A stretch of 64,000 nt of DNA from assembly GCA_022828595.1 (NCBI GenBank), contig JAKGHH010000005.1, positions 58,709,655-58,773,654 of the forward strand, in the 5' to 3' direction. Shown here piece by piece: positions 33,690 through 45,170 of this stretch; position 1 is the stretch's first letter, and each line of letters begins with the position of its first letter. The notes under the pieces were generated by a model. It was not told the DNA's origin. It ran no database searches and worked only from the letters and a program-made list of their open reading frames with translations. This DNA is from Nelumbo lutea. Taxonomy: Eukaryota; Streptophyta; Magnoliopsida; Proteales; Nelumbonaceae. Both the position numbers and the translations under genes were made by a program.

Positions 33690-35347
33690 TCAGCATACTT
33701 GATGGGTTGGAGCAAAGATTGTATTCTGGAGGAGAGGTTGGCTTGGAGGTGGAACAAGCAGCAAGTCCCTAGCAACTTCGATCCATTTCTGGTCTATTTC
33801 TCCATTGTTGTCGTCCGACAATATGGTCATGCTCCCTTGGCTCTGTCCAACAATCGCAGTCATGTCTAGCCTGGTATTCATCGCTCCTCTAATATTTGTG
33901 GTTCTCGTCATGCCACTTGCTTCTTGTTCGGAGCCCTTCTCTAGCATCAGGCCGAGAGGTATCATTAACTTGTTTCCATCCCTGGATAGGCACTTCAAAA
34001 ATCCATCACTGATTGGCAAGATTGCTTTCATATCTGGATCATAAATGGTCTTACGTGGTCGGCCCAGTTTTTTTAGACCTAGCTCTGGATCCACAAACCC
34101 AAAACCCGATTTCATTATATAACTTTTCCAAGTTCGTGTTTTCCAAGTATTTGCGTATGGACATCTCGAAATCTTTTCTAATGCATGCAAGATAGATAGC
34201 TTGTCTTCTGGAACAGTTATCATTTTCCCTTCACCAAATGTACTACATGTAGCCTTTGCATGTTGCGCATGGCCACCATGTTCCTAGTGATGAACTTGTT
34301 CACCTTCGAATCTCCTTTTCTTAACTCGTCCGAGTTGTTCAACCCTTTTGAGTTTGGATGATCAGAGTGCTTCCCATCGACTCTAACTATCATCGATGGT
34401 CGGTCCAGTAGGTATCATCTCTTTTCTAAGAGACCCTCATCCTTAGAATCTTTGTTAGATCCATTATCATTTGAGTTGACAATTGTTAGCATGCAGTTTT
34501 GTTGGTTTTCTTTGTATTGTGGAATTTTCAGAGGCTTATCGGGTTTAAATTCCAACCTTAACCATTCTCCTGGTGGTCAATCTCCCAGCTCTCCATCTCC
34601 TATTTTGCCACTTCAAGTGATGTTTTAATCCATTTACAATGGTGCCATTGATGTCCCAGAAGGCCACACACAGTAAGCGCAAACCTTGGTAAGCGACTCA
34701 TAAGAAAATTCAATCCATTTTTGTCTACCATCCACGTTAACAAACATGCCCGTGAACATGGCTCTTCGGATGTCTACGATAATCTGAACTCTTGTGTATA
34801 ACCATCAAATTAGCTGCCCTTTTCAAATCTGTGGTTGATTTGGCACTATTTCTCCAACCATCATCCAAGGGCTTTGACTCATGTATCTTCCACAAGGGAT
34901 CTTGGGATGAGATGAAGTTGCAACCAGATTCTCTGGTGGTGGAGTTTTTCAATTGTTCCATCTTCCAAGTTAGTCCAGGGAGCCACTATAAACCAACTAG
35001 CTTTAAAAAAACCATGGTCCTCCATTCAATACCCTTTGACGTTTATTAATGTCCTCCATAAATATCTCCATCTGCCCTCCCTCAATAAAATTAATGTTTA
35101 CCTCATGGTGAATGTTCCAAATGGCCTTCACATGTTTCTCAAAAGATTCCTTGGTGACTTGCATGCAACGAAATATTCTACCCTTTACTAGGTGTTTTAG
35201 TACGTCCTCTACCTCAGGGCACTTTTTTATCGGTTGCTCCATGTGCACTCCTTTCACCACAGCTTTCTCTACAAGCATTTGTGCCAAGTGTATGCCCACA
35301 GCCTTGTCCTGATCTTCCCATACCTTTCCCTTTTCCTTTATGACCAA
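33690..35347 (-). pseudogene. LINE ORF1 relic: nucleic-acid-binding protein
   Basis: The N-terminal part (35347-35003) resembles DUF4283, the RNA-binding module of plant LINE ORF1, ending in RVLNGGPWFF. A CX2CX4HX4C zinc knuckle (CAYCGLLGHQWHHC if a frameshift is allowed) is seen near 34650-34690. The C-terminal ORF (34223-33690) is a basic/acidic tail with no recognised domain. Stops and frameshifts throughout. Confidence 0.75.
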
Positions 35348-36485
35348 CCATTTTCCAACTACTTTGGACTATTGACTTCTTCTCTTGTAGAAAGAACTAT
35401 TACCCAACAATAGCGTGGGGATGAGCTACCCTGTAGATAAAGTTCACATGATAGGTCAGAGACAAACTTACCTAGAAATATGTAAGGAAGAAATAATATT
35501 TAATAGAAAGCTAAAAACTAGATGTAAGGTATTTAGGCCCATGGTATAGGGAAGATTGCACTCTAACTTCCTTTTGTTTTATCTGTAACAAATGAGCATG
35601 AGATACTGGGGAAAACTAGAATCACCTTTCAAAACTAGACCGGATATAACCACAGTGTTAGAACATTTCACTTGGTTTATAGTGGAAACATCCACACCGA
35701 CGACATTTCAAGGTTGGTAATTATGCTAACATTCCGATGTGAAAAAAAAAGCCACTCCGGCGAAGATATGACACAGTCGCTCCAGCGAAGATATAACACC
35801 GAAATGGAATGAAGTTGATCAATTCTTCCCCATATCAAGTTGTTGAGTTGAGCTCACATCTACTAGACCGATGTTACAGTGGTTTCCCGGTTGTGTTTTG
35901 GGAATTGGGATACTTCCAAACTCCCTTATCTATCTTACCATCTTTGCATTGCTAAGATCAGTTTCAGATACGTTGTATTGGCTTTTGGCTCCAGAATTCG
36001 TAGAATAAGGACCAAATCAATTGTCATAACAAAGATATACATGCCAGATACGTTGTAAGCAAATGGAACACTAGTTGGAACCTTGTCGGCTTGCCCATAC
36101 AAGGTGGTTAAAAAGATTTGAGGAGTTAATATGGTAAAAGAGCTTAAAATGGTTTTGGGTTTGTCATTAAGTTCTAGTGTCTAACTTGACCATCTATGCC
36201 CTTGAAGGTTTTCATTATTCAGGAACATAATTTGGTGGGTTTCTCCTTCACTTAGGACAAGGGATTTTGTATACCACAATTCCTTGTTTGACACATTAAA
36301 AATATAAGTATATAGCTCTTCTTTACCACTTCATGGAAGGTTGGAATTTCCCACGTAGACATATGGTGACGTGGAAAAGTGATTAATACCATGGAAAAAT
36401 TCTTGGCTGATACCACGTTGGAGGATATGTGTCCGACCATAACCGTTTTACACACTAATTTTAGAGCTTAATTAGGGTGTAAGGG

Positions 36486-36640
36486 TTTATTTTAGATTTT
36501 AGATTTTAGATCTTAGATTTAGGGTTTAAGATTTAAGATTAGGGTTTAAGAGTTTAAGATTCAAATTTTAGTATTTGAAGATTTAAGATTCATGATTGGG
36601 GTTTAAAGGTTTAAAATTTAAATTTTAGGGTATAGAATTT
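36486..36640. repeat. Degenerate TTTAGGG/TTTAAGATT low-complexity repeat
   Basis: A run of variants of TTTAGATT, TTTAGGGTTTAAG and GATTTAAGATT. It resembles decayed interstitial telomere-like sequence, but there is no uninterrupted TTTAGGG array, so this may be simple low complexity. Confidence 0.5.
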
Positions 36641-37503
36641 AAAAATTAGGAGGTAATAGGACATATGTACTCCAACGTCATAAGAACCAAGCATTGCCCA
36701 CTAACATGTATATGTAAAAACTATATATCTTTATCAAGTTGTGAACACTAGTTAGATGCCACTAAGCCTGGGGTAGTGTGTCCAAAAGTCCTTAAATATG
36801 ACCCTACCTAGCTATGGAGAAGGAAATCCCCTCCTAATTAGCTTCATGGTCACCTATCGCTTGGATTTGGATTATAAACTTGCTAATTCTCATTAAGTTT
36901 TCATGTTTCTATGTTCTATTATTAAATCAATAATGTTTTTCTTTTATTTTTAAATTTTCCTTTTTATATACCTTTAGTGTCAATTATCAGAAGTTACATG
37001 GAACCTTTGAGGCCAATATACATGCTAGGGCCAAGGGTTGAACAATCCAATCAATTAAAAACCTACTATTGAACCATTTAAAAAATCACATGAAAATCTA
37101 TTAAAAAAAGATTAAAAAAATGTAACACATGTAATTAAGAGGAGAGAGAATATATAGTGGAGAAAGAATAATAAATGCTTTAATATGTTTTTTGGATTTT
37201 GAGAGGGAGGAAAGTCGGTCAATTGGATTGTAGTTCCCGTTTACCAAGATACTCATATTCTTTTTTCAGATTTATGTGGGGTCCATGGAAAATTATTTTC
37301 CCCTGGGTATCATTTGCCTACCCATCTCCCAGGTCAATAATTGCCAACACTTGGATATAACAAATGCCCTTTCTAATAATACATTTTTATGGCTGAAATA
37401 GTCATTGTCTTATTAACTTGGGAAATAAAAAAGCATGGGTAAATGCACTTACCCGAGTAAATGTTTCCTGAGAAATATGAAATACTTACCTAGGTAAGTG
37501 CAT

Positions 37504-37791
37504 TCAGTTGGATAAATAACTTCCTGAAAAGAGAACAAGGCCTAAAAGAAAAAATGAAGATGTTACCAAATTCTCCACTTGAATGTGATTATGTGAATGA
37601 TATTCGTAATGGTCAAGCCACATTGGAACCCTCCCTAGACGACCCATTGGAAACACTCTTGCATGGTTGCAAATGATTTGGGCCATCTGATCACCATTGT
37701 ACCCAAGTAAGAAGAGTGTCGCCTCTTCGACTACCCCATTGGGAAACACCTGCTTGATCGCTACAACCTTTAATGACATCACCAGCAACAA
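37504..37791 (-). pseudogene. Unidentified protein-coding fragment between MITE pieces
   Basis: This - strand ORF of 95 codons has the look of real coding DNA rather than repeat. It includes MSLKVVAIKQVFPNGVVEEA, LLGYNGDQMAQIICNHARVF and MGRLGRVPMWLDHYEYHSH. Composition is balanced and there is no low complexity. I cannot name the parent gene. The last dozen codons (37504-37542) run into the end of a TTACCTAGGTAAG-type MITE. Upstream, beyond 37814, it meets a GGCTATGTTTGG MITE, so the fragment is truncated on both sides. It is probably a captured or inserted gene piece; a functional short gene is less likely. Confidence 0.5.
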
Positions 37792-37814
37792 GGCGATGTT
37801 TTTCCATCCATTTA

Positions 37815-37866
37815 GGCTATGTTTGGTTTTAAGGAAAAGGTAGGGAAAGGAAGGAAAAGGTAGGGA
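37815..37866. repeat. Partial Tourist-like MITE end
   Basis: GGCTATGTTTGGTTTTAAGG follows TTA at 37812-37814 and precedes a purine-rich AGGAAAAGGTAGGG stretch, as in the element at 20883-21019. The right end is missing. Confidence 0.45.
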
Positions 37867-38550
37867 ACCTATACAAACCTAGAGCAAAACCAGAACCATA
37901 AATCGAAAATACAATAAGAACAAGTGTACAAGACTTTAAACTCTACAATTTGTGACAGGTTAAATACACATGACAAAAATCGTGACACATGCATGACAAA
38001 ATATATACACGTCCCATGTGGAAAATTTGTGACACATGGCAAAATACATACCAAAATTTATGTCTATAAGTATGGTCACATGGCATTACTTTGTGTGGCA
38101 CAACTATGATAGTATGATCTATGGATTATTTGAAAATTTTATATTATAAATTTCAAAAAGTAATAAATTGATACATGAAATTTATCATGTCACATGTAAT
38201 GTGATAAAAGTGACATTTTGTGACCGAACACATATTTATACTTTTTACTTTTACTAGTAATTAAACATGTGCATGGCACGTGAGAATTTTTTTTATATTA
38301 ATTACTTGAATTTTAAATGTATCATAGTTAAGATAAAAAGTGAAAATTAACAAAAGTAACAATATGATTAAAAATAAACTCAAATGCTTGTAGCAAATGT
38401 GCACGTGCATTGCATGTGGAAATTTTAAATTACACTAATAATAATAATAATAATTACTATTATTATTATTATTAAATTTTGTATTCCATTTTTGTCATAA
38501 ATAAAAATAAGTTTTATTTTAACAATTATTTTTATTTACTATGATGAATA

Positions 38551-38555
38551 TATAG
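38551..38555. repeat. Target-site duplication (left) of the Tat element
   Basis: TATAG, repeated at 48487-48491 directly after the 3' LTR. A 5-bp duplication is standard for Ty3/gypsy integration. Confidence 0.9.
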
Positions 38556-39333
38556 TGATGAAGGAAGATTTGGCCCGACCTCGTAATCACTCAACACATG
38601 GCAAAGGCAACAACTCGGCACAACAGCGCGCCCAAGGCGCGAGCACCGAAGGGAGGAACTAGTAGTCCGAACTCCCTACCAGCAGTCCGAACTCCCTACT
38701 AGGAGCCCGAACTCCCTACAAGGAGCCCGAGCCTCACACAAGGCAATGACCTGAACTGGCCCGCCCCATGACAGTTCAGGACACTCCCCTATCCGAACTC
38801 AAGACTTCACCTCGCTCACCACTCCAGCACTTCACCTCCAGGACGCCAAACTGAACAACTGTACCCCGCCTGACACCGAGGAAGTCCGTACCCAGGGGCG
38901 GCGCACCTAACTGACTTGGGATCTGACGCTTGATAGCCGCACTCCAATGGCCACCTGCCACCGCCACCTGCTACTGCCATCTCCAGTTGCAGAGATGGCT
39001 CCGAAAAAGAGAGCAATGGTGGTTTTGTCCCAGCAGAGGTGATGGCACCCGAACTGGCAGGAGCGTAGAGATAATCATACCCGACCTGACAGAAGCTTAG
39101 GAGTGAGTGCGCGAGGTGGTTATAAAAGGCTCCCTGCCCCCCAAGAACAAAGTATGTGAACTTTGCGCCATCTGGTTTTATCTTGCCTTCAAGAGAATAC
39201 TAACTTGAGCTTCGGAGCAATCTCACCGGGTTCCTACCCGGAGATTCCTCATCTTCTCCGTTTTAGGCTCCCTATTGCTCCAGTTGGAGGCAAGGTCGTT
39301 GACAGCTAAGACCAGCCGGATTGCGCACTATCA
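38556..39333 (+). repeat. 5' LTR (778 bp)
   Basis: Starts TGATGAAGGAAGATTTGGCC and ends GATTGCGCACTATCA. TATA box TATAAAA at 39121-39127. It carries 271 bp absent from the 3' LTR (about 38609-38879), including a short minisatellite of CCGAACTCCCTAC units at 38660-38730. Confidence 0.95.
38660..38730. repeat. Minisatellite in the 5' LTR
   Basis: Three to four copies of a roughly 20-bp unit with core CCGAACTCCCTAC. Absent from the 3' LTR. Confidence 0.75.
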
Positions 39334-39335
39334 AT

Positions 39336-39353
39336 TGGCGACGTTTGTGGGAA
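39336..39353 (+). other. Primer-binding site candidate
   Basis: TGGCGACGTTTGTGGGAA starts three bases after the 5' LTR. Tat-type elements have TGGCGCCG-like primer sites; the tRNA primer cannot be fixed by eye. Confidence 0.55.
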
Positions 39354-39418
39354 ACACTTCTAAAAGCCTCCCTCTAAAACTCTCATAACCTCCTCTTCTT
39401 CCAAAAACCCCAACACTC

Positions 39419-41074
39419 ATGGCTTCTTCCAGCAATGTCGGACATGGCACAGAGACGAACACCACAGGGGAACAACTCCAAGTCCCCATGGTGTGCATCG
39501 GACAGTTCACTATCCCCCTTCCGGTGGATGGGATCCCCAGCTTGAATGTGCCACAAGCAGTGGCGCCCGTAAACCTTCCTGCCATGAACATCCCTCTTCC
39601 ACTCCCTATCGAAACAACTTTTGTTGAACCAACTGTTGTCCCCCTAGCAAATCGCCAGAACCAATTTGATGACCTGATGCAATGCATTAGGGCAATGCAA
39701 ACCCAAATCCAACCATTCCAGCAGCACCAAGTACTACACCACCTCTCTCAATATCACTATCAGCGGCAATTCCCCCAACTACCCCTGAACCAGTCACTGC
39801 TTCCACCTCGGCACCCTGCTCCGAAGTCGATTAAGGCCTCTCCTCAGGGTGGACACCCTCACCAAGGAGAAGCCTCCCAAATCCAGAACCCCCCTAACAG
39901 CCAGGCCTCATCCCCAGGCCAAAGGGAAAGGAAAATCACCTCTGCCTCACAGCTCGCAAGCGGGTCGGGAACCTCGCCCGCAAAGTCAGCACCTCGACGC
40001 TTCAAGCCTGAGTTCCCGCTCACAGAGAACTGATTCAACGCCCTAGCAGCAGACTACCAACATTCTTGGCTCATCGAGCTCAGCAACACAGAGGCCAGCA
40101 ACGCTAGTACCAGACCCACTAAACAACGAAAGTGTTGGCGAAGTCGCCGAACTGCCACCCGTGTCCTGCCCGAGCTCAAAGGTAAAAAAGAGACGAGCTC
40201 GGATGAGGTAAAAGTTGCCCCAATTCTCTCAGTTCCTTCCCTCCTCGCATCAAAACTCCTGGCAGTCCACATGCCTAGAGACTTCAAGCTCCCACCTTTG
40301 GACAAGTATGATGGGTCCTTTGACCCCAACGACCACATCGATGCTTTCCAGTCCCAAATGCACCTCACTAGGGCCAGTGAATCATGCATGTGCATGGCCT
40401 TCACCACCACCTTTAGGGGGGTGGCCCGCACCTGGTACAGGAACCTAGCCCCCTGGTCAATAAGAAGCTGGACCCAGTTCGTGCAGGTCTTCACCGCACA
40501 CTTCGTTACCAGCAAGCGGTGCCCCAGAACCAAGGAAAGCATCTTCAGAGTAGTCCATAGAGAAGGAGAATTCATCCGGGGCTACTTCAAGCGGTTCAAT
40601 GAAGCGTGCTTGCAGATACCATGATTAGACCCCGCAGTACAGCTCGTAGTGGCCAAGAGAGGAGTAACGCACAAGGAGTTCAAATGGCACATGGTAGCCA
40701 ACCAGCCCAAGACCGTGGCCGAATTCCTCAAGCTCGCGGACAAGTTCATGAGAACAGAGGAAGAGATCAACCAAAGAATCAAAGGCGGGGTCGAGAAAAG
40801 GAAAAGAGAAGGTGAACCCTCCAACCCAGGTGATAGAAGAAACCCAACCTGGGAGGCAAAGCCAATCCAGCCGTCCCAAGCTCCCTTAGCAGTTCGGACG
40901 GATTACACGTCGTTAAACACGAGGCAGACCGAGATCTTGATGACGATCAAAGATGCCCCATACATAAAGTGGCCACCTCGCCTAAAGGGGAATCCAAATG
41001 AGAGAAATAAAAATCTATATTGTAGTTTTCATAGAGATCACGGTCATAGTACCGAACAATGTAATAATCTCTAG
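39419..41074 (+). pseudogene. Tat gag
   Basis: Begins MASSSNVGHGTETNTTGEQL. A Pro/Gln/Ser-rich N-terminal part precedes the retrotransposon gag (capsid) domain, which includes MPRDFKLPPLDKYDGSFDP, GVARTWYRNL and FTAHFVTSKR (about 40271-40624). A CX2HX2HGHX4C knuckle (YCSFHRDHGHSTEQC) ends the region near 41030-41070. In-frame stops at 40031-40033 and 40622-40624 (both TGA) and 41072-41074 (TAG) lie in one continuous frame, so gag and pol were a single ORF. Confidence 0.9.
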
Positions 41075-41893
41075 GACGAGATAGAGGGACTCATCCGCCA
41101 CAGATACTTGAGAAATTATGTAGAGCATAATAACAATAAGGCAGGTCGGCAAGGGGAGCACGGAAAGGATGCCCCCGAATCCAGCAGCAGACCAGCCAAA
41201 GCGTTGCAATGACAGCCTCCGGAAGAGATACCAGTTCGAGGAATCATCCATGTGATAGTGGGAGGTTCGATGGTAGCAGGGTGTACTTCGGCAGTAGCCC
41301 GGACGTTAGTTTGCAAGGCAGCTCAAGAAGAACAGAACCCTCCAAAGATACCGAAGACAGAAGAACCGATCTTATTCACAGAAGATGATGTGCGAGGTGT
41401 CCACAACCCCCACGATGACGCGCTTGTCATAAAACTAAGGATCAACGACTTCGAAGTCAGGCGTGTACTTGTGGATTCAGGTAATTCGGCGGACATCCTC
41501 TTCAAAACGGCATTTGACCAGCTACTGTTGCAGAGAAGTGAGTTGAAGCCCGCAAGCACTCCTCTAATGGGCTTCAGCGGAGAGGAAGCCAGACCCCTCG
41601 GGAAGATAACAATACCCATTGAAGTCGGCACATGGCCTTGTGCGGTCAGACTCAACCACGATTTCCTGGTAGTCGCGACCCCCTCCCCATACAATGCCAT
41701 AATAGGGCAGTCAATTACACATATTCTGCGGGCAGTGGTCTCCACTTACTATCTGGCAATGAAGTTCCCAACAAACTTCGGTGTGGGGGTAGCACAGGGC
41801 GACCAGCTTGAGTCCCGCAAGTGTTATGTTGCCGCCCTAAAGGGAAAAACCAAGGCAGCCGACGACCTCGAGCTGGAGCGGCCTACGGAGTAG
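41075..41893 (+). pseudogene. Tat aspartic protease region
   Basis: Same reading frame as gag. It carries VRRVLVDSGNSADIL with the catalytic aspartate codon at 41474-41476, then GFSGEEARPLG and YNAIIGQSITHILRAV, the usual Tat protease hallmarks. An in-frame TGA lies at about 41210, before the domain, and a TAG at 41891-41893 follows it. Confidence 0.9.
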
Positions 41894-42010
41894 GGCTTGG
41901 AACGAGCTTCGCTCATAGTGGAAACGGTCACAATCCTGACCTCGGCTACGGATCCGGCTCAAACGCTACAGATCGGTGCTTCCGTCAAGGAGCCTCTATG
42001 AACCAAACTG

Positions 42011-42820
42011 GTGAGTTTCTTGCTTCAAAATTTAGATATTTTTGCATGGTCCGCGGCCGATATGCCCGATATTGACCCTGGCCTTATAACTCACAAACTT
42101 AACACTGACCCTGTAGTCAGACCCATTAGACAAAAGAAATGCAACTTAGCCGCGAAGCGTTGGAGGGCGGTCAGCGAGGAGGTTGAGAAGCTCCAAGTAG
42201 CGAACTTCATAAGGGAAGTTCATTACCCGAGTTGGGTAGCCAACCCGGTACTGGTGAAAAAGGCAAATGGCAAGTGGCGCATGTGCGTCGACTACACCGA
42301 CCTGAACTGAGCTTGCCCAAAAGACTGCTTCCCCCTCCCCAGAATTGACCTCCTAGTGAACACGACCTCGGGATATGAGTTGCTAAGCTTCTTGGACGCC
42401 TACTCAGGCTACAACCAGATCAGGATGGACCAGTCCGATGAGGAAAAAAACAGTTTCATAACCGAGTTCGACCTGTACTGCTACAAGGTCATGCCCTTCG
42501 GACTGAAGAATGCTAGGGCAACCTTCCAAAGACATGTAAATAAGCTGTTTTGGCCCTTAATTGGCACGAAAGTAGAATGTTATGTAGACGACATGGTCGT
42601 TAAGACGCAGTTCTCACATGAATTAATACAAGACTTAGATTTTGTCTTCCAAATTCTGCATCAATTTAGCATAAAACTGAACCCCAACAAATGTGTCTTC
42701 GGTGTCACCTCAGGTAAGTTCCTAGGGTACATTGTCAACCGGTGCGGTATTGAGGCCAACCTGGACAAGATAAAGGCCATCATAAATATGAGACCACCCC
42801 AAAAAGTAAAAGAAGTTTAG
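42011..42820 (+). pseudogene. Tat reverse transcriptase
   Basis: LDIFAWSAADMPDIDPGLI marks the RT start. Conserved blocks: RWRAVSEEVEKL, PSWVANPVLVKKANGKWRMC, LSFLDAYSGYNQI, MPFGLKNARATFQRHVNKLF and the catalytic YVDD at 42581-42592. A TGA at 42308-42310 sits in NxACPKDCFPLPRID, where related elements have Arg. A TAG at 42818-42820 sits before RLNDRIAALSRF, where they have Gln. Confidence 0.93.
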
Positions 42821-43400
42821 AGGTTAAACGACCGCATAGCCGCTCTAAGCCGCTTCATGTCCAAATTGGCAGACCGTTGTCTGCTTTTCTTTAAGGCAAT
42901 CAAAGGCAAAGGGTTTGAATGGACCCGATACTACCAGCTCATGTTCGATGAGCTAAAGAGCTACCTCACTACTGTGCCAACCTTAGCCAGGCCCGAGGAG
43001 GGCGAGGTCTTAGAACTGTACCTCTGGGCAAGTGACGAGGTGGTCAGTTTGGTACTAATAAAAGAAGTAGATCGGGTCCAGCGGCCCATCTATTATGTTA
43101 GTAAAATTCTACAGGGAGCAGAGACGAGATACCCGCAGATAGAAAAGCTAACATACAGACTGGTAATTGCAGCTCGGAAACTCCGCCCATATTTCCAAGC
43201 TCACATCGTCATCGTCTTGACTGACAAACCTCTGAGGCAAGTCTTACTCAAGCCCGAGGTTTCCGGTCAGCTGACGAAGTGGGCCATCGAGCTCAGTGAG
43301 TACGACCTTCAGTATAAGCCATGAACTGCTATTAAGGCCCAAGCCTTAGCAGATTTTATCGTCGAGTGCACGTTCAGTCTCGAAGCCCCTGGGCCGATTG
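42821..43400 (+). pseudogene. Tat RNase H (first, gypsy-type)
   Basis: Frame continues from the RT: SRFMSKLADRCLLFFKAIKG, FDELKSYLTTVPTLARP, RPIYYVSKILQGAETRYPQI, LRPYFQAHIVIVLTDKPL. A TGA at 43322-43324 is followed in frame by TAIKAQALADFIVECT, the end of the domain and the tether to the second RNase H. Confidence 0.9.
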
Positions 43401-43477
43401 AGCCTGATATCCCCAGTTCGGGTGAGCCTGGAGCTCCCAAGCCAATAGAGTCTGAACCCCGTGAAGTAGCAGCCAGT

Positions 43478-44120
43478 GTGGCATCTCTCCTGGTTAGGCC
43501 AAACGCGAACTGGGATGAGGAGCCCTGGATCCTTCACGTAGATGGCTCCTCGAACCAGCAGGGCAGTGGGGCTGGAATAGTCCTACGCGGCCCGGGTGGC
43601 ACGAAATTGGAATACGCACTACGCTTTGAGTTCGCAGCATCCAACAACGAGGCGGATTACAAGGCACTGATAGCCGAGCTAAACCTAGCGCAAAAGGTAA
43701 GAGCAAAGCACATAGTTATCTGCAGTGATTCCCAGCTCGTGGTCATCCATGTTATGGGCAAATACGAAGCACGCAAGCTCTCTATGATCGCATACTTGGC
43801 AAAAGTAAAGGAGGCTCTGCTCAACTTCCAGTCGCACTTCATCAGGCAAATCCTGAGGTCAAAGAACACTGAGGCCGATGCCCTGTCTCGGTTAGCCAGC
43901 ACGAGTCACAACACCATGAGAACCGTGTACATAGAGGACTTACCTCGGCCTAGCATTCTCGGTGGGGCAGAGGAGGTCGCTCCCATCCTTGAAGCAGAGT
44001 CGAGCTGGATCGACCCACTCGCGAGCTTCTTGCTAGATGGAACCCTCCCTGCGGACCGTAATGCAGCCAAGAGGGTGCAGCGCCAGGCAGCCAAAAATGT
44101 CATAATAGATGAACGGTTGT
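43478..44120 (+). pseudogene. Tat second RNase H (aRH)
   Basis: WILHVDGSSNQQGSGAGIVL (Asp22 of this ORF, codon 43541-43543), EFAASNNEADYKALIAEL, VICSDSQLVV and EADALSRLAS supply the D-E-D-D catalytic set of an archaeal-like RNase HI. A complete extra RNase H downstream of the normal one is diagnostic for the Tat clade among plant gypsy elements. Confidence 0.92.
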
Positions 44121-45170
44121 ACCGACGGTCCTACACCCTCCCCTACCTGCATTGCTTGCGACCTGCCGAAGCCGAGCTTGTACTCCGCGACACTCATGAA
44201 GGTCTGTGCGGCAGACACCAGGGGCACAAAGCCCTCGCCCATAAGGCACTTCGACAAGGATACTACTGGCCAATGATGAAAGTAGAAGCTGTCGAGCTCG
44301 TCAGAAAATGCGACAAGTGTCAGAAGCATGTCAATATCCACCATCAGTCTACTGCCGACCTCAAGTACCACACCAGTCCATGGCCCTTTACACAATGGGG
44401 CATCGACCTCCTGGGGCCATTCCCGCCAGCAATAGGTGGGAGAAAGTTCCTAGTGGTGGCAATAGATTACTTCACAAAGTGGATAGAAGCTAAACCTCTA
44501 GCAACAGTTACAGCCTGAAACAAACAGAACTTCTTTTGGAAGAACATAGTATGTCGCTTTGGGCTACCTCGGGTACTGATCTCTAACAACGACAAGCAGT
44601 TCGAGGATATCAAGTTCCAAGAATGGTGCCAAAATATGGGAATTTGTCATCAAATCGGTCGCACACCCGTAGGCAAACGGTCATATAGAAGTAATGAACA
44701 GAGCCATCCTCCGCGAACTGAAAACACGACTAGACCAAGCTAAAGGGTTGTGGGTGGACGAGCGGTAATCCCAGCGGAAATCCCAGCGAAAATCGAAATA
44801 CCTACACTGCGACTAGAAGCATATGACGATTAGACAAACGGAGACGAGTTACGTACCAACCTCGACCTACTGGATGAGGTAAGAGACCTACGCGCACATC
44901 CGGACAGCGGGCTACCAGCAAAAAGTAGCTCGGTACTACAATGCCAGAGTAAAGAAGCGGAGCTTCCGTGTCGGCGACCTGGTTCTCCGTAAGATCATGG
45001 TACCTGAACCCGGTGTGGGCAAACTTGAACCAAATTGGGAAGGGTCCTACAGAGTAAAGAGAGCGCTCGGGGGGGGGGGGGACATACGAGCTCGAAACTT
45101 TAGAGGGCAAACAAGTACCCCGAGCGTGGAACATCGTCAACTTAAGGCGATACTACCTATAGACCACCAA
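44121..45170 (+). pseudogene. Tat integrase
   Basis: HHCC zinc domain: HEGLCGRHQGHKALAHKAL to CDKCQKHVN (44193-44335). Core: PFTQWGIDLLGPFPPAIGG supplies the first catalytic Asp and VVAIDYFTKWIEA follows. A TGA at 44516-44518 and then a frameshift between about 44650 and 44675 split the core; the other frame resumes with ANGHIEVMNRAIL after a TAG. The C-terminal part, VARYYNARVKKRSFRVGDLV-like, lies in shifted frames near 44930-45060 and is broken again by a run of G at 45069-45082. Confidence 0.88.

Larger units (their letters stand above)
30212..35400 (-). mobile_element. Decayed L1-type LINE (non-LTR retrotransposon)
   Basis: About 5.2 kb on the - strand, with the order ORF1 (DUF4283-like plus zinc knuckle), then ORF2 (endonuclease, reverse transcriptase, C-terminal region). 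This is the standard layout of plant L1 elements. Every domain is interrupted by stops and frameshifts. No poly(A) tail or target duplication was found; the 3' end meets a MITE at 30211. The element is dead. Confidence 0.85.
35401..38550. other. Intergenic repeats between LINE and Tat element
   Basis: Contains TTTAGGGTTTAAG-like low-complexity DNA, MITE pieces and one protein-coding fragment, all listed separately. Otherwise anonymous AT-rich DNA, including an ATT/AAT inverted run at 38436-38475. Confidence 0.55.

Noticed and set aside
39331..39687. 118-codon - strand ORF over the gag start
   Set aside because: It is the mirror of the GC-rich gag reading frame. Other - strand ORFs across 39.3-44.4 kb are shadows of the same kind.
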